From Acinetobacter soli (GTDB lineage: Bacteria; Pseudomonadota; Gammaproteobacteria; Pseudomonadales; Moraxellaceae): a stretch of 64,000 nt of DNA. Location: positions 1-64,000 of the forward strand of contig NZ_BBNM01000012.1 in assembly GCF_000760595.1 (NCBI RefSeq). Direction: 5' to 3'. Below are positions 43,925-53,881 of this stretch, in pieces. The position numbers and the translations under genes were made by a program. Within the stretch, counting starts at the first letter, position 1. Each line of letters starts with the position of its first letter. The notes under the pieces were generated by a model, which worked only from the letters and a program-made list of their open reading frames with translations, was not told where the DNA came from and did not search any database.

Positions 43925-45070
43925 CTATTTAAGTAGTTTCCATTGACCGTTTTTCACCGTAATCATTACGCGTCCGCGTTGATCAAAACCACTATGATCC
44001 ATAGCTGTCATAGTGTAGACCCCTTGCGTGGCAGGCAATTCCTTGGTTTGTTCCAATGCAGTTCTTAAGGCTTGACGAAATTGTGCTGTTCCTGGCTTCG
44101 CTTGCTTAAGTGCAATCGGTACGGCTTTATTGAGTAATAGTCCAGCATCATAAACATTTGCACCAAAGGTGGCTGGAACTACGCCATATAATGCTTTGTA
44201 ATCGTTAATATATTTCTGTGCAATTTGTTTAGATGGATGATTATTTGGTACTTCATTAATCACCAGCATCAGACTTGCTGCTAGAATGGTATTTTCTACC
44301 TTCTTGCCCCCAAGCTTTAAAAACTGATCTAAAGCTGCACCATGTGTCTGATACACTTGCCCGCGGTACCCTCGATCATATAACGCCACTTGTGGCGTAA
44401 CTGCCGAACTTCCTGGCGCAGCGATTAAAATGGCTTGAGGCTTTTTCGCAACAAGTTTAAGTGCTTGTCCGGTGAGTGATGTATCCTGACGCTGAAAAGA
44501 TTCTTTTACTGTCACACTAATGCCATTTTTGGCTGCCAATGTACTTATCACACGGCTCCAGTTTTCACCGTATGGGTCGGCTGTGCCAATAAATCCAAGG
44601 GTTTTAATTTTTCGTTTGACCATATCTTGCACCAAAGCTTGTGCAATCAAATCATCATTTTGCGTGGTTTTAAACACCCATTTACGCTGTGCATCCATTG
44701 GAACCACAACACCTGATGTACCCACAGGTGCCAAAAGTGGAACCCCTGCTTTGGCAATAATTCCCAAAGCTGCCATTGCATTTGGAGAACCTGACGGCCC
44801 AATAATGGCATCGACATTATTCTCCTTAATCAGTTTATTCATTGCCTTGACAGTCGCTGTGGGATCACTGCCATCATCGAGTGAGATATAGCGAACATTT
44901 TCCGTACCAATTTTTTTGGGTAACAGTGCAATCGTATTACGCTGTGGAATACCCACCATGGCAACGGGCCCACTTGATGATGTCACAACACCTACGGTTA
45001 TGTCGGCATGTACCATTGGTATAGCTGCACTTATGACTGCCGTGAAGCTCATAATTTTGGTTAACTTCAT
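43925..45070 (-). CDS. ABC transporter substrate-binding protein, branched-chain/aromatic acid type
   Basis: A 381-residue periplasmic protein. GAGGAGAAGG precedes the ATG at 45070, so an upstream in-frame ATG (45088) is not used. The signal peptide KLTKIMSFTAVISAAIPMVHA precedes ITVGVVTSSSGPVAMVGIPQRNTIALLPKKIGTENVRYISLDDGSDPTATVKAMNKLI, a Peripla_BP_6 fold. LivK-like proteins of this branch, near catabolic genes, bind aromatic carboxylates such as benzoate or hydroxybenzoate derivatives as often as amino acids. First gene of the five-gene operon ending in the aldolase. Confidence 0.88.
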   Translation of the reverse strand: MKLTKIMSFTAVISAAIPMVHADITVGVVTSSSGPVAMVGIPQRNTIALLPKKIGTENVRYISLDDGSDPTATVKAMNKLIKENNVDAIIGPSGSPNAMAALGIIAKAGVPLLAPVGTSGVVVPMDAQRKWVFKTTQNDDLIAQALVQDMVKRKIKTLGFIGTADPYGENWSRVISTLAAKNGISVTVKESFQRQDTSLTGQALKLVAKKPQAILIAAPGSSAVTPQVALYDRGYRGQVYQTHGAALDQFLKLGGKKVENTILAASLMLVINEVPNNHPSKQIAQKYINDYKALYGVVPATFGANVYDAGLLLNKAVPIALKQAKPGTAQFRQALRTALEQTKELPATQGVYTMTAMDHSGFDQRGRVMITVKNGQWKLLK

Positions 45071-45088
45071 TTCAAACCTTCTCCTCAT

Positions 45089-45515
45089 CAGTTTGACCCT
45101 AGATATTAAAAATTAATTGAAATATCTAAGATATTACATTTATTAATTAAGCAGCTTTCATGCCACTTTTAACCAAAAAATTAAATTTATTATTTAATAT
45201 TTATCATATACTTAAAATATCATAAATTTTCAAAAACAGCATACCAATAAAGTATATTTTTCAACTATTTTTATGCACTAAATTATTACACTTTTATTGT
45301 AAAAAGCACCATTTTAATGACTATTTTTTCATCAAAAAACCGCATCATCTTGTTGTTCTTTAGCAAGAAAAATTAAAATCTCCTCTTCTGATTAAGTATT
45401 CATTTGTTTGAAAGAATCAACCAATAATGATTAATTTATCATCATAAAAAAACGCAAATGATAAATTCGTCATTTGCGTTGCTGCTTAAATGTAACCTGA
45501 CATGTAGTTGCTGAT
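45089..45515. other. Intergenic stretch between the porin gene and the ABC operon
   Basis: AT-rich, no ORF. It should hold the promoter for the ABC-aldolase operon; no convincing -35/-10 pair was singled out. The porin terminator (45445-45480) lies at its left-to-right far end. Confidence 0.6.
45445..45480 (-). terminator. Terminator of the OprD-family porin gene
   Basis: AACGCAAATGA (45451-45461), 8-base loop, TCATTTGCGTT (45470-45480); on minus it is followed by T's. Confidence 0.88.
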
Positions 45516-46772
45516 TTAAAATTGATAACTATAAGTTGCGATGAAGCGTGTTTCGTTATAGTCGGTACCTCTTGAGTATGCCGTACCGTATTTTAAATCT
45601 GTGCGAATATGCATCACCTCCAGCCCAATCCCCTTAAATTGCCCAGTGGGTACAATATATTTTAGTGAAATACTTTTTTCTGTCTCCTTGTTATCTTTGA
45701 AACCTTCTCGAGTAATACCGCTACCGTGTAAATAGCGCAATGTACTTTTTAAACCCGGCATGCCAAGCCCTGCAAAGTCATAACGATATAAGACATGCCA
45801 CGTGAGTTCATTGGGTTTGACAAAGCCTAGATTTGACCATGCGTGTAGATATGGCTGAGGTACATAGCCTGCTAGCGTTGGAAATGTTGAAGCACCGTCA
45901 TTTTTACGGACGCCGCTCATTAGCGTATGATTTCCATCCTGAAGCGTTGTCATTACTCCATAAGCCTGATTATCTATTGTTCCATATAGGGCTTGACCAT
46001 CTTCAGTGTTATGAAAGTAACGAGCATCCACCTTAATCTTGGTTGAACCAACGTGAGTAGAATAGGCAAAGTTTAGATATTGTTGACGGTAGATATCTTC
46101 AAGTTGTCCCCACCAATACGATGCAGTCCAATGTGTATTGAACATATAATCTAAACCAATAAGATTTAATCCATCACTCTCGTAACGCGGTGCATTCGGT
46201 CTAAACAAGCTCAACTTGCGAAAATGATCATCATTTCTGGCATTAATTCGAGTAACACGGCCAGCTGTAATTTTAAGCTTTTCAAGTTCTGAACTTTCGA
46301 GCATTGCACCTGAATATGTAGTTAAGAGCTGTCTTGAATCATCGATATACACAATAGGGTTCTTTAGAAGTAATTCGCCTATTTTTAGTTCAGTTTTATT
46401 GTATTTCAGTTTAAGCGTTGCGCCAAACTTTGCATAATCTCGATTTTGTCGACCTGTATCCAGATCATAAGGAATGATTGTATCGGCACGTGATACATTA
46501 TGGTTATTCAAACGTAGTGCGTATTGTGCACTTGCATCGACGCCCAATTGAATTGGTGTATTTGTATAACCAGACTCATAACGCCCCATAAATGCTTGTG
46601 ACCAACTACCAATATTTTCAGTTTCGACATCCTTAAACTCACGCTCTATATAAAAGTTACGCAGATCAACTGAAAGTTTTTGATCTTTAAAAAAATCTGC
46701 ATAGGCAACACTTAAAGAGCATGTACTTATAAAAAACATGCTCACACATCTAAAATTAAAATACTGATTCAC
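45516..46772 (-). CDS. OprD family outer-membrane porin
   Basis: A 418-residue protein with an N-terminal signal (MFFISTCSLSVAYA) and 18-strand barrel features: LSVDLRNFYIEREF, GAMLESSELEKLKITAGRVTRINARND, VGSTKIKVDARYF, ending ETRFIATYSYQF with terminal Phe. OprD/OccK porins admit small carboxylates and basic amino acids. Its location between the ABC importer and the iac operon suggests uptake of the substrate of one of them. It has a separate terminator. Confidence 0.9.
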   Translation of the reverse strand: MNQYFNFRCVSMFFISTCSLSVAYADFFKDQKLSVDLRNFYIEREFKDVETENIGSWSQAFMGRYESGYTNTPIQLGVDASAQYALRLNNHNVSRADTIIPYDLDTGRQNRDYAKFGATLKLKYNKTELKIGELLLKNPIVYIDDSRQLLTTYSGAMLESSELEKLKITAGRVTRINARNDDHFRKLSLFRPNAPRYESDGLNLIGLDYMFNTHWTASYWWGQLEDIYRQQYLNFAYSTHVGSTKIKVDARYFHNTEDGQALYGTIDNQAYGVMTTLQDGNHTLMSGVRKNDGASTFPTLAGYVPQPYLHAWSNLGFVKPNELTWHVLYRYDFAGLGMPGLKSTLRYLHGSGITREGFKDNKETEKSISLKYIVPTGQFKGIGLEVMHIRTDLKYGTAYSRGTDYNETRFIATYSYQF

Positions 46773-47253
46773 TTAACACCCCAATAAAAAGGAACTATTT
46801 TTGTATAAAAAATATCCTTTTTATTGATTGAAAAGTCAATTTTTGAGATGCACCATTAAAGTCCAAAATTTAACTTAAATTTTTTTAAATTCAACATTTT
46901 CACCATCTTGATTCACTTTCAGCGACCAAAAAAGAAATGATCATTTAAAACCTGTAAAAAAACTGAATTTTCAACTAATTTACGACTAATAAATCATGTT
47001 TTAGACATTTCTTGTTTCAAACAAGTTATTAATTTATTAGTAATGCACTATTTTGATAATTGATTTTTTAAATAATTTTAATTTTTAATCTTATTAATTT
47101 AAATTACATTATAAAAAAGTTAGATTTTATAAATTTTTAAAAGATTACAGACAAAAAAAATATAGAATTGATTCAATCAATCTATATAGTTGCTTTAATA
47201 AAATTTTAAAGTTTGGCATTCAATATTTAAATAAGAATGCCAAAAATGATACT
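46773..47253. other. AT-rich intergenic stretch between the porin gene and iacG
   Basis: No coding frame. It contains poly(A)/poly(T) tracts, likely the porin promoter, and near its right end a hairpin TTTGGCATTC (47212-47221)/GAATGCCAAA (47235-47244) 10 bp past the iacG stop, which may end iac transcription. Confidence 0.6.
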
Positions 47254-48231
<978 letters not shown>

Positions 48232-48254
48232 TTATTTTTTAAATCTCATCTGAT

Positions 48255-49211
48255 CTAGATATCCAAGACCAGTCGGGCCGATTTGGCGCGCGAGCAACAC
48301 ACCAGAATCTGCTCGTTATCGGCTTTTTCTTCATCGGTAAAATATACATCCCGATGATCTGGCTCACCCTCAAGCACATCACACATACACGTTCCGCATA
48401 CACCTTGTTCACAAGACATTTCAATACAAATTCCTTCACGCGCCAAGGCAGACAAAATGGTTTCTTCTGCATGCACGCGAATGGTTTTACCGGAGCGCTT
48501 GGCGACCACATCAAAAGCATCGCCGCTCAGATCAGCTTCAACCTGAAAATATTCTTTGTGAACCTGCTGATCTGGAAGCTTATGAGCTTTGGCTAAATTA
48601 ATTACCCAGTCCATGAATCCATTTGGGCCACAGGTATAAATATGTGTATCTTCCAGAAGATGCTGCATAAATTGTTCAAAAAATTCCCGGTGATTTGCAC
48701 CCTGATCTTTAAAATGAAAGGTGGTGTAGCTGGCCAGTGGTCCGTGTTTAAGCTCATCCACAAATGCGCTACTGTGTTCACTTTTAGCACAGTAATGCAG
48801 CTCAAATGATGCATTTTCTTGGTGTAACGCATACGCCATCGCAATTAACGGCGTAATACCGATTCCACCCCCAACCAAGATGCTGTGGCGTGCTTTGTGC
48901 AATGGAAATAAATTTTTAGGTTGACTGACCTTTAACTGCATGCCAGTTTGAATCTCATGATATGCTGAACGCGATCCACCACGTGAGTCGGGATCATTTA
49001 ATATACCTATTCGAAAAATCCCTTCTTGCTGTGGGTTTTGACATAAAGAATACTGACGAATCAGACCATTTGGCAGATGTAAATCGACATGCGCACCCGC
49101 CTCTACACAAGGTAAGCAAATACCCTTTCGTCCTGATTCAAGTTCAAGCACGACTACATTTTCACCTTGAATCTGACGATTTTTTACAATTACATCATAA
49201 AGTTCAGTCAT
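48255..49211 (-). CDS. iacF: IacF ferredoxin/NAD(P)H reductase component
   Basis: A 318-residue phthalate-dioxygenase-reductase type protein. An FAD/FMN-binding barrel (GAHVDLHLPNGLIRQYSLCQNP) and NAD(P)H domain (ILVGGGIGITPLIAMAYAL, YTCGPNGFMDWVI) precede a C-terminal plant-type 2Fe-2S ferredoxin with ligands in SCEQGVCGTCMCDVLEGEPDHRD... ILVCCSR. It passes electrons to the Rieske oxygenase IacCD. Located 41 bp before iacG. Confidence 0.93.
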   Translation of the reverse strand: MTELYDVIVKNRQIQGENVVVLELESGRKGICLPCVEAGAHVDLHLPNGLIRQYSLCQNPQQEGIFRIGILNDPDSRGGSRSAYHEIQTGMQLKVSQPKNLFPLHKARHSILVGGGIGITPLIAMAYALHQENASFELHYCAKSEHSSAFVDELKHGPLASYTTFHFKDQGANHREFFEQFMQHLLEDTHIYTCGPNGFMDWVINLAKAHKLPDQQVHKEYFQVEADLSGDAFDVVAKRSGKTIRVHAEETILSALAREGICIEMSCEQGVCGTCMCDVLEGEPDHRDVYFTDEEKADNEQILVCCSRAKSARLVLDI

Positions 49212-49247
49212 TGCTGCCTCACTGATTATGTTGATGTTTTATGCGGT

Positions 49248-49985
49248 TTAGCGCATGAACAAGCCACCATTAATGTCCCATGTGGCACCCGTTACAAAAC
49301 CAGCATTTGGACTGGCCAAAAGCGCGCATGTTTGAGCAATAAACTCCATATTGCCTAAAGCCTTGACTGGAATATTGTCGATAAATTGATTTATTTTCGC
49401 TGTTGGAACCACGCTATGAACCATTGGGGACTCTAACGGGCCGGGTGCAATCGCGTTTACCGTCACACCCGAGGCTGCAAACTCTTTGGCAAAAATCTTG
49501 CTTAAAGTCACAATTGCGCCTTTAGATGCGGCATAGTGAGCACCTGTTGCGGTTCCTCCATTTTGACCTGCAAGAGACGCAATATTAACGATTCGACCAA
49601 AGCCTTTATTGGCCATATACTTGCCAATCAACTGACATGCCTGAAAGGTTCCTCGTTGATTGACTTGTGTAATCTGATCAAAATCATCTGCGGTGATTTC
49701 AAGCACAGGCGTTGCCTTGGTCATGGTGGCATTGTTGATCAGTACATCTAAGCCATTAAATTGTTGATCAATCCATGTAATAGCCGCTTTAAAATCTTGC
49801 TCTTTTGAAATATCTAGCTTGAGCGGATACAGATTTTGAGCATAAGCGCTTAAACTTACGGCCTGCTGTGCTTTTTTCAACGTACTGGCAGATAAAATGA
49901 CCTGATGCCCCAACTGCGCAAAATGCTCTGCAATTACATAACCAAGCCCTGAGGATGCTCCGGTCACCAATACAACTTGCTGCAT
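49248..49985 (-). CDS. iacE: IacE short-chain dehydrogenase
   Basis: A 245-residue SDR. The NAD(P) motif is TGASSGLGYVIAEHF, the NNAT-type motif is LINNATM, the catalytic Ser is in NIASLAGQNGG, and YAASKGA supplies Tyr and Lys. It is proposed to act on a hydroxylated or keto indoleacetate intermediate of the Iac route. It lies between iacD and iacF in the order known from Acinetobacter. Confidence 0.93.
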   Translation of the reverse strand: MQQVVLVTGASSGLGYVIAEHFAQLGHQVILSASTLKKAQQAVSLSAYAQNLYPLKLDISKEQDFKAAITWIDQQFNGLDVLINNATMTKATPVLEITADDFDQITQVNQRGTFQACQLIGKYMANKGFGRIVNIASLAGQNGGTATGAHYAASKGAIVTLSKIFAKEFAASGVTVNAIAPGPLESPMVHSVVPTAKINQFIDNIPVKALGNMEFIAQTCALLASPNAGFVTGATWDINGGLFMR

Positions 49986-49996
49986 ACCCAGATCTC

Positions 49997-50482
49997 CTAC
50001 AAGATGTAACTAATACCTGAGAGCGTATCGGTTGAGTTGACCAGATTGACGATCTTTCGCTGAATTTTAAGATGGCCTTCGTTTTGGCGTACCAAGTGAT
50101 AGGTAATATCGGCGGTGTAGTGCTTTAAAGCTTCTTTACGAAATTCACGCAGGTTTTGTGCGCAGCGTAATACAATTTGATTGTCTTTATCTTCAATCAC
50201 TCGCACCCGTGAAATACTGCGCACGGTATTGGCTTTCGGAGACGTCGAAATCGCTTCGCCATTTTCAAGCCGTTCAACCCGGAGCTTACGCATATGATGA
50301 TCGTCATAAGCATAGTTCAGATGATTTTCGTAGTCGGTGAGTTTCGGATCGATAGGAATAATATAGGTTCCTTTTTCTTCCCAAAGCGATAACCAGTCAC
50401 GGTATTCGGCGTGATCGAGCATATCGGCTTCTGCCCAGATAAAAGCGGTCACTTCATTCAGTACATTTAAATTTATATTCAT
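49997..50482 (-). CDS. iacD: IacD Rieske dioxygenase small subunit
   Basis: A 161-residue ring-hydroxylating dioxygenase beta subunit, an NTF2-like cone fold with no metal. MNINLNVLNEVTAFIWAEADMLDHAEYRDWLSLWEEKGTYIIPID and YDDHHMRKLRVERLENGEAISTSPKANTVRSISRVRV are typical. The frame extends into iacC, but AAGGAG before the ATG at 50482 sets the start, 11 bp after iacC. It forms an alpha-beta oxygenase with IacC. Confidence 0.93.
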   Translation of the reverse strand: MNINLNVLNEVTAFIWAEADMLDHAEYRDWLSLWEEKGTYIIPIDPKLTDYENHLNYAYDDHHMRKLRVERLENGEAISTSPKANTVRSISRVRVIEDKDNQIVLRCAQNLREFRKEALKHYTADITYHLVRQNEGHLKIQRKIVNLVNSTDTLSGISYIL

Positions 50483-50493
50483 GCTGCTCTCCT

Positions 50494-51771
50494 TTACGCC
50501 GTCATCATCTTTTTCCATTGCTGATACGCAGCACGCATGCCGGTTTCTGCACTGACATCACTTTTTAAACCATCTTCAGTGGCTACTTCTTCTGGTAAAC
50601 CACGATTGAGCATAATCCATAGATCCTGACCAGCTTTAGCGCCATGCTGAACTCGTTCCCACGCCTCAGAGTCGTCTGGTGTACCAAAGCCAAATGGCCC
50701 CTGAAAATGTTCATGCAAGCGCAAACGGTACTGATTGGCAATTTGCGGACCACCGTCCATAGTAATGACGGCGTGATGAATTTCGGTTTCATCTACAGAA
50801 ATCGGTTGCATGACACGGAAAAATGCCATGGAGCAAGCGATATTTGGAAAAAGATTTAAATTGAACCCAGAACCACCTACCGCTCTTACAATACGGCGTA
50901 CTTCAAGCTCTGCATGGCCTTCATCGCGAAGTGCCTGAGCTAAATCTTTAAAACGCTCCTGAATTGGTCGCTCCATCAGTTCTTCATCCAGATCAACCAG
51001 CTCTGGAATCATCACCATTACGCTATGGCCATTGCCTAGATCTTCGACATAACCCGGCTGATCTTCAAAATTAAAGAGCGCTTCGGTTTGCTGATCGACC
51101 GAACTTAAGAAAGATTTGTGTACCAAAGGAAAATGGTAGGCATCTGTGGTGTTTTCTAGCTGGATTTTCCAGTTTCCTGGAAAACGAAAGCGATGCTCAC
51201 CCAGCACTTTAATTGGATAACCTGCACCTTGTTTCATGAACAGGTCAATCCATTTTTTTGCAGGCCCTAAAAAGTCACTTAATGGTTCAATATCATCTTT
51301 AAAGGTGGCAAAAATCATGCCGTTGTACTCTTCCACCCGAAGACGAAATAATGGCAGCTCACTTTTATCCAGACACTCTCCGTAGCTTTCAGGTGATGGT
51401 ACGCCACGCAACGAACCATCGAGTGCATAACTCCAGCCGTGATAAGGACAAACAAAACTGTTGGTTTTGCCTTTTTTGTGCTCACATACGGTCGCTGCGC
51501 GATGACGACAACGGTTTAGCAACACATGAACATTCTTTTTGCGATCGCGTACCACCACCACGGGTTGTTGACCGATATTAATGGTTTTGTAACTCCCGCT
51601 TTCCGGAATTTCACTGGCATGCGCCACCCATACCCATGTGCTGTAGTAGATTTTTTGCATTTCATCGTCAAAAATTTTTGCGTCTGTGTATAACGAGGTA
51701 TGTGCGCGGTCTGTCTGAACCAGATGGGCGTAATCGGTTTCATCCGGTCGCATTGGAATTAAACTGTTCAT
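50494..51771 (-). CDS. iacC: IacC Rieske dioxygenase large subunit
   Basis: A 425-residue oxygenase alpha subunit. The Rieske 2Fe-2S ligands are Cys88 and His90 (NRCRHRA) with Cys108 and His111 (CPYHGW). The mononuclear iron ligands include His213 and His218 (TTDAYHFPLVHKSF) with bridging Asp210. It is part of the step that yields catechol in indole-3-acetate degradation. Its start is 2 bp from the iacI stop, so translation is likely coupled. Confidence 0.94.
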   Translation of the reverse strand: MNSLIPMRPDETDYAHLVQTDRAHTSLYTDAKIFDDEMQKIYYSTWVWVAHASEIPESGSYKTINIGQQPVVVVRDRKKNVHVLLNRCRHRAATVCEHKKGKTNSFVCPYHGWSYALDGSLRGVPSPESYGECLDKSELPLFRLRVEEYNGMIFATFKDDIEPLSDFLGPAKKWIDLFMKQGAGYPIKVLGEHRFRFPGNWKIQLENTTDAYHFPLVHKSFLSSVDQQTEALFNFEDQPGYVEDLGNGHSVMVMIPELVDLDEELMERPIQERFKDLAQALRDEGHAELEVRRIVRAVGGSGFNLNLFPNIACSMAFFRVMQPISVDETEIHHAVITMDGGPQIANQYRLRLHEHFQGPFGFGTPDDSEAWERVQHGAKAGQDLWIMLNRGLPEEVATEDGLKSDVSAETGMRAAYQQWKKMMTA

Positions 51772-51773
51772 AC

Positions 51774-52316
51774 TTATTCCTTTAAACTCTCTATTGTTTG
51801 GCTTGCCGTTTCGGGTACAGGTAGTTGATCTTCACTATCCCAATACGCAACTGGCCGGCTAAAAATATTTTGCGTTTGAAAATGGCTGATTTTCCAGCAC
51901 CCCACAGGGTCACGTTTAAATTGAACGGTCAGCTTTGCGGCATTTAAATGTGCTTTTCCATCTCGAAAAGTCGATGTTTGTAACATCATCCAGCGCCCTG
52001 TGGCGCAATCTTGATCGACCTCAATTTGTTCCGAGTTCACAAAATGAGCATTCATCAAAAAATGTGAGTTGTGTTGAGTGTATTTTGCAAACATATTTGC
52101 AATTGCTTCGCTTCCTCGATACTGACCAAAGGTATTTTGATAACGCTGACCAATACCTTCCCAGATCGCATCTTGATCAAACAATGCCATTAATAATTGA
52201 AGATCTGTATCTGCATCTAAACCATCGCAAAGCTCCATATAACGATGCAAGATATGGCGCACTGTATTGATGGCTTCTAGCTGATCAAGACGCTCAAGAA
52301 TGTGATGTTCAATCAT
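51774..52316 (-). CDS. iacI: IacI SnoaL/NTF2-like protein
   Basis: A 180-residue NTF2-fold protein: LHRYMELCDGLDADTDLQLLMALFDQDAIWEGIGQRYQNTFGQYRGSEAIANMF and a C-terminal WKISHFQTQNIFSRP. SnoaL-like proteins catalyse aldol-type or hydrolytic steps or stabilise oxygenases; the precise role of IacI is not settled. Its position between iacB and iacC is that of the Acinetobacter operon. Confidence 0.88.
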   Translation of the reverse strand: MIEHHILERLDQLEAINTVRHILHRYMELCDGLDADTDLQLLMALFDQDAIWEGIGQRYQNTFGQYRGSEAIANMFAKYTQHNSHFLMNAHFVNSEQIEVDQDCATGRWMMLQTSTFRDGKAHLNAAKLTVQFKRDPVGCWKISHFQTQNIFSRPVAYWDSEDQLPVPETASQTIESLKE

Positions 52317-52330
52317 GATGTGCTCTCTGA

Positions 52331-52690
52331 TCAGTGCTGAATAATCAATTCACGCCCTACACGCGCTTCAACTTTGCAGTATTTCCACAGTTTGTACGGG
52401 CCGTCTCCCACCATGGTGGTTCGAAACAGATTACATGCGGCATGAACGGTTTCAATATCTGGTACATCTGCCAGCAGATAGGTTGTCCATGGCCAACCTG
52501 AACTTGGCCCAACCATACTTTGGTCATCATCAAGATTACCCAACACCGTTACCCCTGAGAGCGTATGAATTCCATGCCACATTTCACCAAATGCAGCCCA
52601 TACCGCTTTAGCTTCTGATGGTTCTGCATCGAAGAAGTTCTGGTTGATCCCCATGCAAAACAAAACACGTAGCGATGATTTTTTTTCCAT
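52331..52690 (-). CDS. iacB: IacB, small protein of the indole-3-acetate pathway
   Basis: A 119-residue protein with the pattern LFCMGINQNFFDAEPSEAKAVWAAFGEMWHGI and TTYLLADVPDIETVHAACNLFRTTMVGDGPYKLWKYCKVEARVGREL, resembling the ferredoxin-like dimeric alpha+beta barrel. No established enzymatic role; it is retained between iacA and iacI in known iac operons. Identification rests mainly on the gene order. Confidence 0.85.
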   Translation of the reverse strand: MEKKSSLRVLFCMGINQNFFDAEPSEAKAVWAAFGEMWHGIHTLSGVTVLGNLDDDQSMVGPSSGWPWTTYLLADVPDIETVHAACNLFRTTMVGDGPYKLWKYCKVEARVGRELIIQH

Positions 52691-52709
52691 TGTTTTAAGC
52701 TCCTAAAAA

Positions 52710-53879
52710 TTACAAATAACCCGGGGTTGGATCTAAACCAAAACTCATTGCACCCGCATTGAGTAAGGATGCATCTCCCATAAAGGCATGCTGAGTGACC
52801 ACGTTGGCATCATTGACAAAACGGCTAAACGGATTGTGGGTATAAATTGCAGTCATACCTGCCAACATTTGCATAGTGCGTGTCACCTCTGCAGAAATAC
52901 GGACGGCATGCGTACAAGCCAAACGCATATCGCGAATATGTTCTGGAGTGGGTGTTTGCCCTGTAATGATCTCACTCCAGACCCGATCCATTGTTTGGTA
53001 AAACCATGCTTTCGCAGATTGAAATTCGGCATCGGCCTTAGCAAATTCATATTGTGTTACGGGACGCTGTGCGATTTCGGCACCCCCAGTAATTGATGCT
53101 TTGCCGGGAGCTAATTGTTTAAATTCGTCTAGCGCTGCCGCTGCGATACCAATTCCCACCACCGAAAGCACCTGTGTGGCAAAAGAAAGTGATGGATATT
53201 TAAAAAAAGGCTCAGGCAATGTAGAAGCAGCACCGCGAATAAAGGTCCAGTCTTCTTTCACCAGTACATCATTTACAATCAAGTCATGACTGCCGGTACC
53301 TTTAAGCCCTACGGTGTCCCATGTCATATCAATTTGTACTTGGTTCGCCGGAATCACCGCCATCCGTGGCAACTGTGCCACACCCTCATTGCTGCGTGGA
53401 GAAATACCCACACCGACTATATCGGCTCCCATGCATCCACTTGAAAATTTCCAGCGTCCAGTCACCCGTATACCCTCTTGTGTCATTTGAGCGGCTTGGG
53501 GTGGGAAAATACCGCCGGCAAACACAACATCAGGCCCATCTTTGTAAATTTCGTGTAGCGTTGCCTCTGGCAATCCCGCCAAATAGGCAGGACTCATTCC
53601 GAAACTCGCTACCCATCCCACCGAGCCATCAGCCATAGCAATACGCTCAATGAGTTCACAAAATTCTCGCGGCGAACACTCGTCTCCACCGAAACGTTTG
53701 GGTACCAAAGCACGGTACACTCCTAATGCCTTGAGCTTCTCAATTACGTCAAGCGACACATAGCCTTGTTCATCGAATTCACCAGTACAGGCACGCTCCC
53801 TGATCTCGATGCAAAAATCATCGAGCTGAACATCATGATTGATCTGGTGGGTTAAACTCATTCGAGATAATCCATTCAT
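52710..53879 (-). CDS. iacA: IacA flavin-dependent monooxygenase (acyl-CoA dehydrogenase fold)
   Basis: A 389-residue group D flavin monooxygenase. RIAMADGSVGWVASFGMSPAYLA, VTGRWKFSSGCMGADIVGVGI and DTVGLKGTGSHDLIVNDVLV are the acyl-CoA dehydrogenase-type domains used by HpaH-C2 and HsaA-like oxygenases. IacA is known to start attack on the indole ring (hydroxylation; it can form indigo from indole). It uses flavin reduced by IacG. AGGAG lies 9 bases before the ATG, 2 bp after the iacH stop. Confidence 0.93.
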   Translation of the reverse strand: MNGLSRMSLTHQINHDVQLDDFCIEIRERACTGEFDEQGYVSLDVIEKLKALGVYRALVPKRFGGDECSPREFCELIERIAMADGSVGWVASFGMSPAYLAGLPEATLHEIYKDGPDVVFAGGIFPPQAAQMTQEGIRVTGRWKFSSGCMGADIVGVGISPRSNEGVAQLPRMAVIPANQVQIDMTWDTVGLKGTGSHDLIVNDVLVKEDWTFIRGAASTLPEPFFKYPSLSFATQVLSVVGIGIAAAALDEFKQLAPGKASITGGAEIAQRPVTQYEFAKADAEFQSAKAWFYQTMDRVWSEIITGQTPTPEHIRDMRLACTHAVRISAEVTRTMQMLAGMTAIYTHNPFSRFVNDANVVTQHAFMGDASLLNAGAMSFGLDPTPGYL

Positions 53880-53881
53880 TG

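Noticed and set aside
45089..47253. Mobile element or genomic-island border around the porin gene
   Set aside because: No transposase, terminal repeats, integrase or tRNA was found; the AT-rich spacers resemble others in the window.
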